Source of the DNA: Margaritispora aquatica | Lineage: Eukaryota > Ascomycota > Leotiomycetes > Helotiales > Discinellaceae | Assembly: GCA_007644065.1 (NCBI GenBank) | Contig: VJWN01000026.1 | Coordinates: 62,001-126,000 of the forward strand | Direction of reading: 5' to 3' | DNA: 64,000 bases | Part shown: piece after piece, positions 33,216 to 45,110 of the stretch | How positions within the stretch are numbered: position 1 is the first letter of the stretch | How the letters are laid out: each line of letters opens with the position of its first letter | Program-made: the position numbers and the translations under genes | Notes under the pieces: model-generated | The model's database searches: none | Told to the model about the DNA's origin: nothing | The model's input: only the letters and a program-made list of their open reading frames with translations

Positions 33216-33902
33216 ATATCTGCTTATGATTGTGCATAATGGAATGTAAATCTTATTTGGGTCCTTTTCGGCCCCCCCCCCAAAAAAAACTCTTGATATC
33301 GTGCAAATGAGACTTCCTTGTATTTTCGACATTTGAAATTAATCACACGTTGTGAGCTAAGCGATATAAAGGGCAGGAAACCAATTTTTGTTTTAGCAAT
33401 AAGAATTTGTGAATTATTTGGGTGATACTAAAGAGCGAAAGAAGTGGTCTAGGGCCACCCAACCTTGGTTTTTAAGGTAAATTTCGAATGGACGAAGCAG
33501 CGAGCCAAGCAGTTTAGCCCTCACGACATTGATAATTTGATCCGGGACTCTAGTACTGTAGAACTTAGAAGATCAAGGAAAATAGCCGAGATAGAGCATA
33601 TCCATGACGAAAATTGAGCCTTACCAGGTAGTCATATCCAGTCTTCCCTTGCACGGAAAGTGAGCGAGCGTACTAACTCGTTTTTGATAGAGTAATTGCG
33701 CACCGTCTGAGTGTGGAATTTTACATGTTTATCAGACTTCTTTTCGCGCTGGCGAAGGTGCCACTCTATGATTTATGCGAGCAATAGAAATGCCGCAGTT
33801 GCATTTCACACACGATGCAATCAAACCTGGTAATCGTCACGAGAATATAAACTAAAGAAGGCTACTCATCTATGTTCATATATACATGTATCTCATCTAA
33901 TT
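33216..33902. other. Intergenic between convergent genes
   Basis: Contains the 3' flanks of the RING gene and the SET-domain gene. A run of ten C followed by eight A lies at about 33274-33291, a likely slippage-prone or assembly-sensitive site. No gene supported. Confidence 0.5.
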
Positions 33903-35855
33903 CTATGAATTCTCACCAGTCGTCCACTCTACATCATTGACCATCTTCCCCCCATTAATGCCATTCGTCTTCGCTTTCTCTTCTGCCGTCTCTTTCAGAC
34001 AGCGAGGACACATACAGTACCCTCCCAGACTGCCCTTTGCCCACTCCCTTCTATCCTGCACATTCAGCTCGATATCACAATAATGATTCAATATCTCCTC
34101 CCCCTTCTTAACCCCGCCTCTGATGCCACCAATTCGTTCCTCGCGACACCAAAGCTTCATACGCCCTCCCCATTCCCACTGTACATTTGGATCGCAGGAG
34201 TGGTTTGCTAGACACCATAGAGGATGGACAGCCGCGACTTCGGGATGACCGTTGTACTTGTTAACTCGTGCTGAAGCTGTGCCACGAAACTTAGCGTAGA
34301 GTGTATTGAAGATCCAGAGATCGTAAGAAGCCAGGTTAGCGAAGATATCTATATCCATCTTTTCCAGTACATGCAGAGGACCAGAGACGTTGTATTGAAA
34401 TGAAAATGGTAGTGTCCAAAGAGGAGGTGGTGGTGCATTAACCGAGTGTGAGACAGCATTTTGAGAAGTTGGAAGAAAGTCACCCCATATATACTTGACT
34501 TCCTTGAGTTCTAGAGGATGTACTTCTTGCGTTGCAGCGAAAGCTAGAGACCGAGAGAGAAGTAGAAGATATAATGCGTATGGCTTTTCTCTCGGATCTG
34601 GATCCTTAGCGATAGTATCGATGTCCTTGTCGCATACAGCTGGATGATACTCTTCTTGTGCTTTTTGCAGACACTCTTCATTACAGAACATAATGTCGTC
34701 GCATTCTGGGCATCCAACCACTGTGCTATCTGCGGTCAAAGGTGGAAGCTCTGAGCTGCAAGCATCACACAGTGATTCTTTAAGCCTGTTATTGGCTGCC
34801 AGAAGTGAGAACTCAAAAAGAACAGTCTCTCCTGGTTCTATGTCCTCCTTCGCGAATAATCCCAACTGCTTGTTTGTTGGTATATTGTCATAGCCATCCG
34901 TATTACTCGCAGTCTCCAGCAATGAGGGCAGTTCAGTGACCCTAACTTCGCACTTGGGTGCCATTTCCGCTAATTGTTCATTGAGAAAGTCCAAAGTCTC
35001 TTTTGAAAACCTGTCAGGTTCATGGTCGTTCCAAGGATAAATTTCTCGCCGTACCAGCCCTTGGTCAGGCAAGTCATTGATATCCACCTGATCGACCCTC
35101 AATCTTCGTTTTGCCATTTTCTCGATATATTCCTTGGCCTGCATGAGTTCCTCATCGTGAGGGACCACTCCCAACCCTCTTGTGCAGAAGTCATACGCAC
35201 TTTTCAGACATCCGCAGAGGAGCAGACTGATCGCAAGGCTACGATAAGATCGTATCGAGGCAAGTTTTGCGATTTGATGTATTTTGTCCTCCTCCCCCAT
35301 GCCATCCAAGTTCAACCCCGCGATGCCATTTGGCGAATCGTGAGGTTCTGCTCCTCTACCCTTTACCCTCAACACAGCAGGTATTCCATTCGCAGATCTT
35401 GTGCGCAATGTATCTAGCGCATCCTCGTGGTATTCAAATCCTTCATTGGCACATTCGTCGCAGAGAAGGAGGGCCCTATAGCTATCACCAGCCGCAAGAT
35501 CTGGGTACCCAAGCTCGGAATGCACAGCGGCGCGCTCGAGATATGCAATCAGGTCATAAGGAGACTCGCCCAAAGTCTCGGTGATGTCATATCTTTTTTC
35601 CAAAAGATAATGCTCTTCGTCCTCCAAATCGCTTGCACTGTCCATTGCGAAAACATGACCGCCTAGTGATGAGCGAAGTTGACGAACGGTATCTGGCGAC
35701 AAAGATATGTTTTCTGGATCTGGACCCCCCTTCACCGATGGACTCTTCATTTTCGAGCTTGTTCTTGGTGTATTCTGGCATAAAAACAGGGTCGGAGCAG
35801 AAGGTCCGGGTAAGAGTGATTGGAAGGTTGCGGGCGTTACTTTGACTAACTTCAC
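33903..35855 (-). CDS. SET-domain methyltransferase with MYND-like insert
   Basis: Single-exon protein of 650 residues with the layout of SMYD-like fungal SET proteins. A helical TPR-like region lies at about 95-270 (YLERAAVHSELGYPDLAAGD, LLCGCLKSAYDF). The SET domain starts near 330 (LGLFAKEDIEPGETVLFE), is interrupted by a Cys-rich insert (CDACSS, CPECDDIMFCNEEC, then HPAVC), and resumes with the S-adenosylmethionine/substrate motif NHSCDPNVQW. GEEILNHYCDIELNVQDRR supplies the conserved tyrosine. A post-SET cysteine set ends it (GGYCMCPRC). A lysine methyltransferase activity is likely; histone or other substrate is unknown. The start is uncertain: Met at 35750 would remove 35 residues. Confidence 0.85.
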   Translation of the reverse strand: MKLVKVTPATFQSLLPGPSAPTLFLCQNTPRTSSKMKSPSVKGGPDPENISLSPDTVRQLRSSLGGHVFAMDSASDLEDEEHYLLEKRYDITETLGESPYDLIAYLERAAVHSELGYPDLAAGDSYRALLLCDECANEGFEYHEDALDTLRTRSANGIPAVLRVKGRGAEPHDSPNGIAGLNLDGMGEEDKIHQIAKLASIRSYRSLAISLLLCGCLKSAYDFCTRGLGVVPHDEELMQAKEYIEKMAKRRLRVDQVDINDLPDQGLVRREIYPWNDHEPDRFSKETLDFLNEQLAEMAPKCEVRVTELPSLLETASNTDGYDNIPTNKQLGLFAKEDIEPGETVLFEFSLLAANNRLKESLCDACSSELPPLTADSTVVGCPECDDIMFCNEECLQKAQEEYHPAVCDKDIDTIAKDPDPREKPYALYLLLLSRSLAFAATQEVHPLELKEVKYIWGDFLPTSQNAVSHSVNAPPPPLWTLPFSFQYNVSGPLHVLEKMDIDIFANLASYDLWIFNTLYAKFRGTASARVNKYNGHPEVAAVHPLWCLANHSCDPNVQWEWGGRMKLWCREERIGGIRGGVKKGEEILNHYCDIELNVQDRREWAKGSLGGYCMCPRCLKETAEEKAKTNGINGGKMVNDVEWTTGENS

Positions 35856-36940
35856 TAGGGCACCGAGGGGTAGATTTTTTGCCGATGTCAGTGGCTGAAG
35901 GTGGGGAGAAATACAGAGAGATCTTCAGGGTCTGTCTGAGGGGTCGTTTTTTTGGTCGTAATGTGTAACAGTCTCTTTTTAGGGGTCCAAGATGGAAAGA
36001 AATCCAAACGCTTAATAGTATAAAAAAAACACTTTCAAAGTTCTAGAAGATGCGTGGAATGGGAATAAATACATCTACATATCTCTACTAGAAAACCCTA
36101 TTCATATTCACGCTGTGTCATGCAGTACGGATCGGCAAAGTCATGAGTCGTTCTTCCTGACGGGAAAACTGGTGCCCAAGGAGGGGCCGGAAGTAAAACC
36201 TTTCCAAGGCTACATATCATGATAGAAGCTGTTGATTGGGGCAAGTCGTATGGATCTCAGGGATTTCGCAATGCAGTTTGCTGTAATCTGAAGTCATTAT
36301 CGAACCATGGGAAGGTCATTCATACACATCTAACAATATATCCTTCCTTGCTTTTTTCAAGCCTCCTATGTAAGTGTTTGTCCCACAGTACGAAGTCTTG
36401 AATATCTCCAGGTTTCACACCGCACGACTAGCTTCACCAAAGAAATTTGGAATATACAGTCATAAGATAAACTCTGCTTCAGTGGCTATGAAACACACAT
36501 AGTGCTCAAGTTTGTATCCAGATGCTGGCTGATCAGTCATGTCGGGATTCTAGACTCAGTTCCAGTATCTCAAATCATAATTAAAGGGGGTTTGTGACAC
36601 CAGATTTGCAGCGCAATGACAGCCAATGTTTGTGGAATCGGTGTTCCTCCTCCAGTCGCCATGTTTTACTCGTAAGCGGTGTTAGGTTCGCTTTTCCTTT
36701 GTATGGACTCATCTAGAGCACCATATGGTATCATTATCTTTCATGCAGTGCAATCTTATCTGATCTTCATATCTTCGGAGACAGACTTGATCCCTTGGCT
36801 AAGCTAAACTGAATTTCAAAGTAAGGGAGTGAGATGGAGGAAAGATCTATTTTAGAATTGTTGGTCTAAGATAGTCCAAAGCAAGTCCTCTTGTGCTGAA
36901 AAAATGCAGCAACTGGAGACCTCTGTGTTCTGTTGTCACA
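35856..36940. other. Intergenic, no gene seen
   Basis: About 1.1 kb between two minus-strand genes, including the promoter of the SET-domain gene. Short plus frames at 36219-36401 are unsupported. Confidence 0.5.
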
Positions 36941-38037
36941 CTAGGACGACTTGATCAATAGATCAGTCAGCTTCTCCACATAGTAAGCTGGAACAACGGG
37001 AGCTCCCTCTGTTTCCCAGTCGGTCTTCTTGGCTACTCCTGTCAAAACAGCCAGTGTTCCTCCCAATTTGCCCTCGATCCCAAATTTGATATCCGTGTCT
37101 AGTCGATCACCAACCATGCATGCCCTCTTACGATCAAACTGGAACTTTCCCTCTATCGAATCCATCATAGCCTGGCTTGGTTTCCCTAAAGCAATTGGTT
37201 GCTGCCCGGTCATGAATACCAGTGGAATCGAAATTGATCCTGCACCAGGGAAGAACGCATGGCTTGATGGCAGTGTGCTATCCGTGTTCGTTGCCAGAAA
37301 CTTTGCGCCGCGCGCCAAGTACTGATACGCTGTAGAGAGCTTCAGATAATTGATGTGAAAGTCCAATCCGGCAAGAACAATCCCCACATTCTCATCAATC
37401 ATGGACCCATCTGCGAGTCCTTTATAGTCCTCGGGGGTCATATCTCTTCGAAATGCGGGATCTGTGCCACCAATAAAGTCGACTCCTTCAGACCTGAGTT
37501 CTGTTTCTATTCCACTCTCCCCCAAGACAAAGACCTTGTTCTTAGGCGCGGGTAGCTTCATAATCCGTGCAATATAGATTGCAGAAGAGTAAGCAGATGC
37601 GAATATTTCTTCAACATTGCTAGGTATGCCCAAAGATGTGAGCTTCTTCTGGTAGTCGGCTCGGGATTTGGTAGAATTGTTTGTCACGAAGACTATTTTC
37701 TTGCCTACATTAAATCAGCTTCGGTGTGCACGATTGGTAGTGTTGAGCATAAGTAAATACCCTTTGCTCTCAAAAATTCCAGAACCTCCACAGTACCTGG
37801 GAATAGATGGTCTCCAGACCACAACACTCCTATTTCAAGCGTCAACCTTGTATCTGGGTAGAGGTTTTTCCAGATATACCATCACAATCAAGTAGAAAGA
37901 TCTACAGTACCTCACCAGTCAGCTATCTCTTTCCCTCGTCCTTAATATATCAGAAGCGACTAACGCACATCGAATTGATCAAGAAACTCGTCAATACCAG
38001 ACTGATCTCCAGAAAGACACTTTGGAACTTCTGCCAT
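36941..38037 (-). CDS. PHO13: PHO13-type HAD phosphatase (4-nitrophenyl/phosphoglycolate phosphatase)
   Basis: HAD-superfamily phosphatase of 307 residues, close to yeast Pho13, which clears 2-phosphoglycolate-type by-products. Exons are 38037-37969, 37901-37880 (22 nt), 37829-37761 and 37704-36941. Splicing assembles motif I as LLDCDGVLW with the nucleophile Asp and acid Asp, split between a 22-nt exon and the next one. Motif II is VFVTNNSTKSR, the lysine motif lies in LGKPSQAMM, and motif IV is MVGDRLDTDIKFG. The C2-type cap lies between. All catalytic residues are present. The start ATG gives a 20-residue lead before the core, as in homologues. Confidence 0.92.
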
Positions 38038-39595
38038 CTTGAGAGATGTTATTGTTTAGGGGGTACGAAACCGATCTTGGTGGGGTTTTCGAGAGAGTCT
38101 CAATGTAACTTTTGTTGACTTTATTGACTTCTCACGGCATCATTCTGTCCCGCACTTCGATCGCAATCAGGAAGGTGGGGGGATCTGGCACGTGCCGATA
38201 CCATTCCTGGCTTTTCCGCGGGTCCGCATATTATCCGCATCATTTTCCTCTCCCTCCCGTTTCTTCAGGTCCTTTGCGCTCTGCATGGAATTGATGTTAG
38301 TCTAGAACTCACAATCAACGGTGCTGCAGGAGAGACCTCACATTACATTTACCTCAAGCTTAATCAAGTCTGTTTGCTGTTGCAGCCAATGACCAAGAAG
38401 TATGACGAGAGCTTACTTCGTACCTTACCTAGGCAAAATCAGCCTAGAATTTCACATGCTTGGGCTCTTTGTCTGGCTGCATGATAAATATATTTCAACT
38501 GGGCGCATTCGCATAGACTTCGACGTATTCGTTCTATGTGTTCAAGGTCTACGGGAGGGAGGTATCAACCAATTCGAGTAATGTGTTGTTAGAAATCTTT
38601 AACATACTCTCATGTGACCGTCATTGACTGCTAAGAGTTAGATAGCCTAGAACTTTATAGCGAGTATCAATTCGATCTATCACAAGTATTCTTTTCTCTG
38701 ATGGTGGAGCGCATCATGGTAAAGTTGAAACATCTTTAGACAGCTTGGGTATAGGCAAGCGGGGCATATTAAGATACTGATCAGCGATTGCTTCATAATG
38801 TGTGCGTATCACCTTGCCAAAAGCAATTTACTTGTATGCCAGCACTTAGTGCCAGGTTAATTAGTCCCCAAGACAACATGTTCATCTTAAGAAGTAAGCC
38901 TAAATCATTCTTTGCTCGTTTGTTAGTTGATTTGGTATGCGAGAACTGACCTAGTACATTAGGTATTGTAAGATTACAATTGATTCATTTTAGTTGAGTA
39001 CCGAGTAAGCTGAATATGTAAAGTAGGCAAAGCATAAAGCGTCTGGCATTGATACAAGGTACTTTGGTTACCACCTAGTTTAATCGAAGCTACTCGCATT
39101 TAATCTAAGGTACCTTAGCCCTTAGCTCTCAGCCTAGTCTAGATAGTCTACATATTAGCCGAAACCCCCCTAGCCGATTAGACGTCTAGTAGATCAAGCT
39201 AAGGTTTGAGTTTCCTTATCGCCATCCAGGGTTACCGTGCGGGTAAGGTATCGTCATAATTTTGTGAATTGCCCTGCCCTCGAGTTCGAGTTCCTCAACA
39301 CCCTTCAAATTTCGGCTGCAACCCGGACATCGCATCACATCACATCACACCAAACTTTCCTTTCCTTTCCTTTCTATTTTCTTCACACCATACGTATTGA
39401 ATCAGGTACGCGTTTTGTTACCAAACATCCTCCATCTTTCATGCGAGCTCCAAACTATTCCTTCTCCGCTCATTCAATCGAACTTGTACTGTTAATCTCT
39501 CAAGTTCAAGACTGACTGCGCAGATCTGCTATCGATTGTGACCCCACCAGCCACATAGCAAACAAACTTTCCACCACAACAACCCCTCACTCACC
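38038..39595. other. Intergenic, repeats and promoter of the lactonase
   Basis: About 1.56 kb between divergent genes. TACCTTACCTAGG at about 38421-38433 and GGTACCTTAG-like strings at about 39058-39118 repeat an intergenic motif seen elsewhere. A CATCA repeat (about 39326-39349) and a CTTTC repeat (about 39357-39375) form a pyrimidine-rich tract upstream of the lactonase start, as in many fungal 5' leaders. No gene supported. Confidence 0.5.
39326..39376 (+). repeat. Short simple repeats in a 5' leader
   Basis: A CATCA-type run is followed by CCTTT units repeated about three to four times, 220-270 bases upstream of the 6-phosphogluconolactonase ATG. The composition resembles pyrimidine-rich leaders or promoters of strongly expressed fungal genes. 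Confidence 0.55.
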
Positions 39596-40378
39596 ATGGC
39601 GAGAATGCCAAATCTCTTCGCTTTTCCCAATGTCGACGCACTCGCGACAACTCTGCGAGCCTACATTATACAATGTCAAAACGCAGGCATCCAGCGTCAT
39701 GATTCCTTCAAGGTAGCCGTCTCCGGTGGATCGCTCCCGAAAACACTCGCCCAAGCCCTGCTCGCAAAGCCCACTTCTCCAGAGGACACCGTCAAGTTCA
39801 GTAAATGGGAGATCTTCTTTGCCGACGAGCGTGCTGTTCCTCTCGACCACGCAGACTCAAATTATTGTCTCCTCAAGGCAGAGCTGCTAGACAAGATCCC
39901 CGAGGAAATGGGCAAACCTGCGGTTCACCCCATTGATGTCGCGCATCTCGATGACATTCAAGAGCTTGCGGATCAGTATGAACAGCTTTTGGTCAGAAGC
40001 TTTGCATCAAGGGATAGCGTCAAACTTCCCATCTTCGATCTTCTTTTGTTGGGCTGCGGACCAGACGGACATACCTGCAGTCTTTTCCCAGGACATCCAT
40101 TGTTGAGGGAAACCGATGCGTGGGTTGCGCCCATCGAGGACTCGCCCAAGCCCCCACCACGAAGAATTACCCTCAGCTTGCCAGTTGTCACACACGGCGT
40201 CAAGATTGCATTTGTTGCAACAGGAGGTGGGAAAAAGGAAATCATGAAGCAGATCTTTGAGGGCGGGAATGGGCTTCCATGTGCGTTGGTGAACGAGGGT
40301 GCGGGAGAAAGATGCAGTTGGTTCACAGATAACGCTGCGGTAGAGGGTGTGAGTTTTCCGCGGAGGGGAAGTCTTTAG
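39596..40378 (+). CDS. 6-phosphogluconolactonase
   Basis: Hydrolyses 6-phosphogluconolactone to 6-phosphogluconate in the oxidative pentose phosphate pathway. Single exon, 260 residues, the usual size. Signature motifs are VAVSGGSLPKTLAQAL near 40, FFADERAVPLDHADSNY near 80, and the active-site loop LLLLGCGPDGHTCSLFPGH near 148. RRITLSLPVV and the FVATGGGKKEIM phosphate-side segment follow. It resembles yeast Sol3/Sol4. The start ATG has a good CACCATGG context. Intact. Confidence 0.94.
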   Translation: MARMPNLFAFPNVDALATTLRAYIIQCQNAGIQRHDSFKVAVSGGSLPKTLAQALLAKPTSPEDTVKFSKWEIFFADERAVPLDHADSNYCLLKAELLDKIPEEMGKPAVHPIDVAHLDDIQELADQYEQLLVRSFASRDSVKLPIFDLLLLGCGPDGHTCSLFPGHPLLRETDAWVAPIEDSPKPPPRRITLSLPVVTHGVKIAFVATGGGKKEIMKQIFEGGNGLPCALVNEGAGERCSWFTDNAAVEGVSFPRRGSL

Positions 40379-43319
40379 ATGAGTGGAGAGATTTGCAACT
40401 GTATTGATGATATTTCATTGGAGTTTACAGCGTAAAAGGGCAACCACTTAATGCCGTGGCATCGAGTGCTTGGCTAGAACATGAGATACGCACATGAATA
40501 ACGAAAGCTCATAGACTTACATTTAAGCATCATAGATCACTGAAGAGAGAACTATCGTGTCTTCTGAAGTTCTAGTGATGTCAGAGTATGAGGTTGATAG
40601 AACTGTAGGCAAGTGCCTTGTATAATTTATCCGCTTGTTTAAGAACCAATTTCAGTGAAAATATATGGCTCCACTATTAAGGCAGACGCTTCCGTTGAAG
40701 TTTCAGTTCTGACATTGAGGGGATTTACACAGAGCCTTCAAGTTATTTGTCCCTCTACCTATCAAGCGCAAGTATCATGTAGAGGCTTCTGAACCCGCTT
40801 CAAATTGTCACATTACACAAATTCTAAGACAAATTCAGAACACTATTCTACCTATTACTTAAGCAATACAGAGAGATGTTCTAACAGTATCTTTCCCAGC
40901 TGAGGAAATCAAGTAGTGGGAGGAGTTACTAACTGACGTCTTATTATCTTTCCCGTCTGTAGCGACAATCCACTGTATTGTGGCTCTGTACTCACAATCT
41001 GTGAAACTTAGTAGGAGCCTTCGAATTTGCGCGAAATAGCTTGATGCGAAAAGAAACTTTTGGGGTTTATTTATCGCAATACATGTTACATTGCACAAAC
41101 CTTCGTCTCTTGATTGGACATTTCGTTCTGTCATCGGAAAGATCGTGTTGTTACATGAATGCTGTAACTTACGGTAGATCGAATGGAAACTTAGCTTGTG
41201 TGGCACGGCCTTACTGATTAAGTTGCACAAGAGGAGGATATTTATATGTCATACAGTCATAGACTGACGCTATACATATGAATCCCATTAGGATCGTTCA
41301 AGCAAATTGAAGCCCAACTGTTTACCATTGCACCATTGACCTGGTTCCGCTTCGGCTGTGATGATGACAAAAGTTTTATGGTTGTGCTGGTTTATATACA
41401 CGTGCTTGCAGCAAGTTTCTGCGGATGGGAAGTCATCGTAATTCAAGAGCGGATGTATGCTATTTTTAACCATAATATGTGAGAATCCATAAAATGTTGT
41501 TCGTCAGTCTGTCGATCTAGTTTGCTTCGTGTACTGGTATTCCACCTTCAAAACAATCATGCTTCAAAATCAACTCGTTCCATTCTACACTTTCAAAGGG
41601 CATTGATACAGGTGAAGATGAAATTATTTAAGACGTAAGGCACAATGGCGTCAGTAGTAAGAAGTTATGCAACACACTCTGCATTCAATGGCTTTACCCC
41701 CTCCTTTAGTTCCTGGCTGAGATGAGAATTGAATCCATATCTTCCCATTGCCTGCTCTCATGACGAGTTATTATTGATGGTCTCAGAGTGATTATTCTCA
41801 GCTCTGGTGAGTCGCTACACGAAGTTTTGCAGCAATAAATTCTCTTTGGGCATAAATAAGTCTCCCTATGTTGCCGTCCTGATTGAGAGAGGGATATTCT
41901 ATTCTAAATCGACAGACCAGGTCCTGCTCAGAAAGGATTTGGTTGCTTGAATTCGCACAATCTATATAAGTTCACGGCTGTAGGGTTCCATCACATAATC
42001 AAGTTTATAGGCCGATTGAAGTGCTGGTGATCTACTTGAAATAGATTTTCCAAGATTTGGGACTCCAACCAAAAGAGTTGAAGAGCAGGGGCTACTCGTA
42101 ATTCTGAATGGTTACTAAATTCCTACTTTGGAGCTGGTCCTCGACTGGGATTGCAGCAGTGGGAGGAAGGCAGGACGACTCCATCGTCATTTTGGTTGCA
42201 TGATTTATGAGACATAATTTCTGCAAATTCTTTATCAAAATAAGATAAGGTTAGAAGCAAATTTCATTAGATATATCCATCTTCGTGGTAAATACCTTTG
42301 GACGAAAAAGCCTTGGAATTCTTTCTAATATATCCAGTCTTTATAAATGTGACGTTCTCTAATAAATCCAATTTAAGTATAGACCGCTTGAAACTTACTT
42401 GAAATATCTCTTAAAAGTTGTGTGTTAGGATTAAGCAATAGTCTGCGTTATCATATTTATAGTACCTGAGGTATCATAACCAATCTTGCCAATTCTAGCT
42501 AAGAAGCCCTAGCTTGCAGTTATTATTTCACGGTAGATTTATCCCAGATCTGTCTAATCTTTATAGTTACATTGCGTAAATACTCCGGACTTTCCTAAAA
42601 TGAATTTTCCCATTCTATAATCGTAAGAATTTTCGGAACTTCCGAAAATACCACTGAAATACGTCCAACATGCCAAATTCTTGCCCACTCCTATATGACA
42701 TTCGGAAATTATACACCAAATCGATTGTACTAAACAGGGATTGGAATATCCGATTAATTTATATATTGGACTTGAAGTACGAAACTGTCTTGATCTGACT
42801 ATCAGCTTGAGCTTTGCGACAAGATTTTTGTAAGATCCTACGTAGGCTGGCGAGAATTAACTGGAGGAATTCCTCCTTAACATTGACGGCAAGTTACATG
42901 CAAACTGTATCTTTAATAACTCCATATTTTCTTATTTTTGGACTTGCATCTCGTGAACCTTAGCTATATTCCCGTTTATGAAATCCTTCAGCACGTGAGC
43001 TGCAGCATACCCCACTTGTTGGGGCTGAGAACTGTCTTATCAAACCTGACCACTTCACAATCAACCAACCTTCTACTTTTCAGTATAACTTATAACTGTC
43101 AATCTGTATCTCGAATTACTTCCATCAATGTTAGACCTTTCTTGCTCGAAAATCAAATTCTAATAACGTTAAAATTTGCTATCTAGTTGAAACGGACGAA
43201 GCGAAGTTACTGCTCGGTTTGGATGTGCTGACTGTAAGGCTCCTGCCCCAAGACAGCCTTTGTTTCTGATTACTTTTTGATTGCTTCTTGCTGAGAGTTC
43301 AAGAGAATATCAGGCTAGA
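40379..43319. other. AT-rich gene-poor stretch
   Basis: Nearly 3 kb with no supported gene, the longest such stretch here. Composition turns strongly AT-rich after about 42200. Minus frames at 40859-41230 and 41288-41473 have no domain support. A perfect 9-base inverted repeat with a 3-base spacer (ATTTTCGGA/TCCGAAAAT) is at 42629-42649. It could hold decayed transposon sequence, but I see no recognisable transposase, terminal repeat or tRNA. Confidence 0.5.
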
Positions 43320-44435
43320 ATGGTTGACTTCCAAGCCAGCAGTAGCTCTATCGTAGCAGACATCAACAGTCTCGAAGCAGATCCTATGAAGCAAGAAACT
43401 ACGTCAACTCATACCTTCGCGCTGTTCCCCAAATTTCCGTTCGAGATCCGTTCTAAGATCTTCAGTCATGCACTTCACGAGGCGGGGTCTCGTGTAGTGG
43501 AAGCAACATTTTCAACACCTAACCGACGAGTTGCGAACCCTTCCTCGCCAACATCGACACCTGCCCTCTTGCATACGAACTCCGAGTCTCGCCATCTTGC
43601 GCTTAAAACATACTCATCTCTCATCATTAACGATGTAACCACTGCTGCGTTGATTGATTTCGAGAATGACACGCTCTTCTTCACCTCCAGCTTCGGAACC
43701 AATTTCTGTGTCCGCTTTCTCCAGCCATCATCTCTCTTTGCTTCTTGCCGGCGGCTCGCAATAACAGATATTCTTTACTGGTCTCTCTTCAACTCCGGAG
43801 ATACAATCCCGCCAATGATTGCTCAATTTGCGTCTCTCAAAGAACTTTGTGTGGTCTATTTGAGAAACGAATGCGCAGATGTCATGAACAGGGACATGAC
43901 AATCTCTTATGGAACGGGCGATATCGTCCAAAGAGATGGAGTCATGTCTTTCGGCGAGGATGGGATCGAATTGGCTCCAGCTTGCGAGAATGACAATCGG
44001 TGCGCGCTTATTGGGAGACATTTGTGTTACACTGTATTTCACAGTTCCAATATTGAAACTGGACGTGTTCTAGTGATATCTAAAGGATATCACAAAATTG
44101 ACAATGTAAGTTTTCTGTGTCTTGGAGCTACGCAAGGAAGAAAATTGCCAGCTTACCAAGCCTTCTACGGGCAGGAGAGAAAAACGCCACTCGTAGCAGG
44201 AGGGCAGTATTGCCACGTCTGCGCACGATATCTAATCCCCAATGATCGAAGTACCAGACTCAAGTGTGATGAGCATTCATACACTCCACTGCTACTGCCA
44301 GATGATCTGCGCTTCAGGCCTGAGCTTGGAAAACTAAATTCTCATGATCAGCAGGATTCTGGATTGATTGCTGAGATGGTCATGATGGGAGAGGAGTATG
44401 CGGTGATGTATCCTGAGGAAATAGCTAACTTCTAA
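43320..44435 (+). CDS. 2EXR-domain protein, copy 1
   Basis: Member of the fungal 2EXR family, proteins of unknown function expanded in leotiomycetes and other Pezizomycotina. The domain begins near residue 38 with FPKFPFEIRSKIFSHAL and continues through PALLHTNSESRHLALKTY, the usual L-x-x-N-x-E-S-R-x-x-A motif, and DFENDTLFF. The C-terminal part has C-H-V-C and C-D-E-H (possible zinc ligands) before TPLLLP. An upstream in-frame ATG at 43281 would add 13 residues. A GTAAGT at 44106 and a CAG at 44172-44174 bound a 69-nt stretch without stops that may be an intron or retained coding sequence, giving 371 or 348 residues. Copy 2 lies about 700 bases downstream. Confidence 0.78.
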   Translation: MVDFQASSSSIVADINSLEADPMKQETTSTHTFALFPKFPFEIRSKIFSHALHEAGSRVVEATFSTPNRRVANPSSPTSTPALLHTNSESRHLALKTYSSLIINDVTTAALIDFENDTLFFTSSFGTNFCVRFLQPSSLFASCRRLAITDILYWSLFNSGDTIPPMIAQFASLKELCVVYLRNECADVMNRDMTISYGTGDIVQRDGVMSFGEDGIELAPACENDNRCALIGRHLCYTVFHSSNIETGRVLVISKGYHKIDNVSFLCLGATQGRKLPAYQAFYGQERKTPLVAGGQYCHVCARYLIPNDRSTRLKCDEHSYTPLLLPDDLRFRPELGKLNSHDQQDSGLIAEMVMMGEEYAVMYPEEIANF

Positions 44436-45110
44436 GACGCTGTTTGCGTTTGTGCATAAGCGAATGGTATTGATGGAGAAAAGGAGAAAAGCGAGTTAGA
44501 ATCCCCGGCTTGGTGCATACATGATCAAAAATAGAAAAGTTTCCACTTTATAGCTACCCCAAACAACCGGAAGCTATATAGCCATATGGCACTGGGTTTG
44601 TCTAAGGCTACATAAGCTTTCTATTCATCTAGTGGCAATCTCAGATACACACTCAAGATTGCTTGATTGTTTAGTTCTGAAAATATCTCAGACACGGAGG
44701 GTGATATAAGCCTCAAGTAGAAATGGAATTGCTTACTTTTGTCACTGGGTGGGAATGCATCGAATTTTAGCGCCATTACACACTTCACACTGAAATATAG
44801 TACGGATGAAAATGCCATTTTCACTTCAACAATCATTCTCAACAATAACAAGAAATCAACGTGCCATACTATAGTCAATATAGATATCAAAATCGACCCT
44901 TTGTTTTCACTTTTGGATGTCTCTTTCTAGCCTAGTTTATACTAAGCGACTAGCGCCTTTTGTTTAACTTTCGCGAGTCCTAAGGCCTTCTTTCATCAGA
45001 TTTCGCAACATCACAAAACCGCCAGAATTACCAACAAGTACAAAACGCTTGCGCAGAGAGTCAACTGCGGCTTCATAACCTACCTCAACTATTCTGCCCT
45101 CGGCTCAGAC
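44436..45110. other. Intergenic between two 2EXR genes
   Basis: About 675 AT-rich bases between the two intact paralogues. It should carry the promoter of copy 2. No gene supported. Confidence 0.5.
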
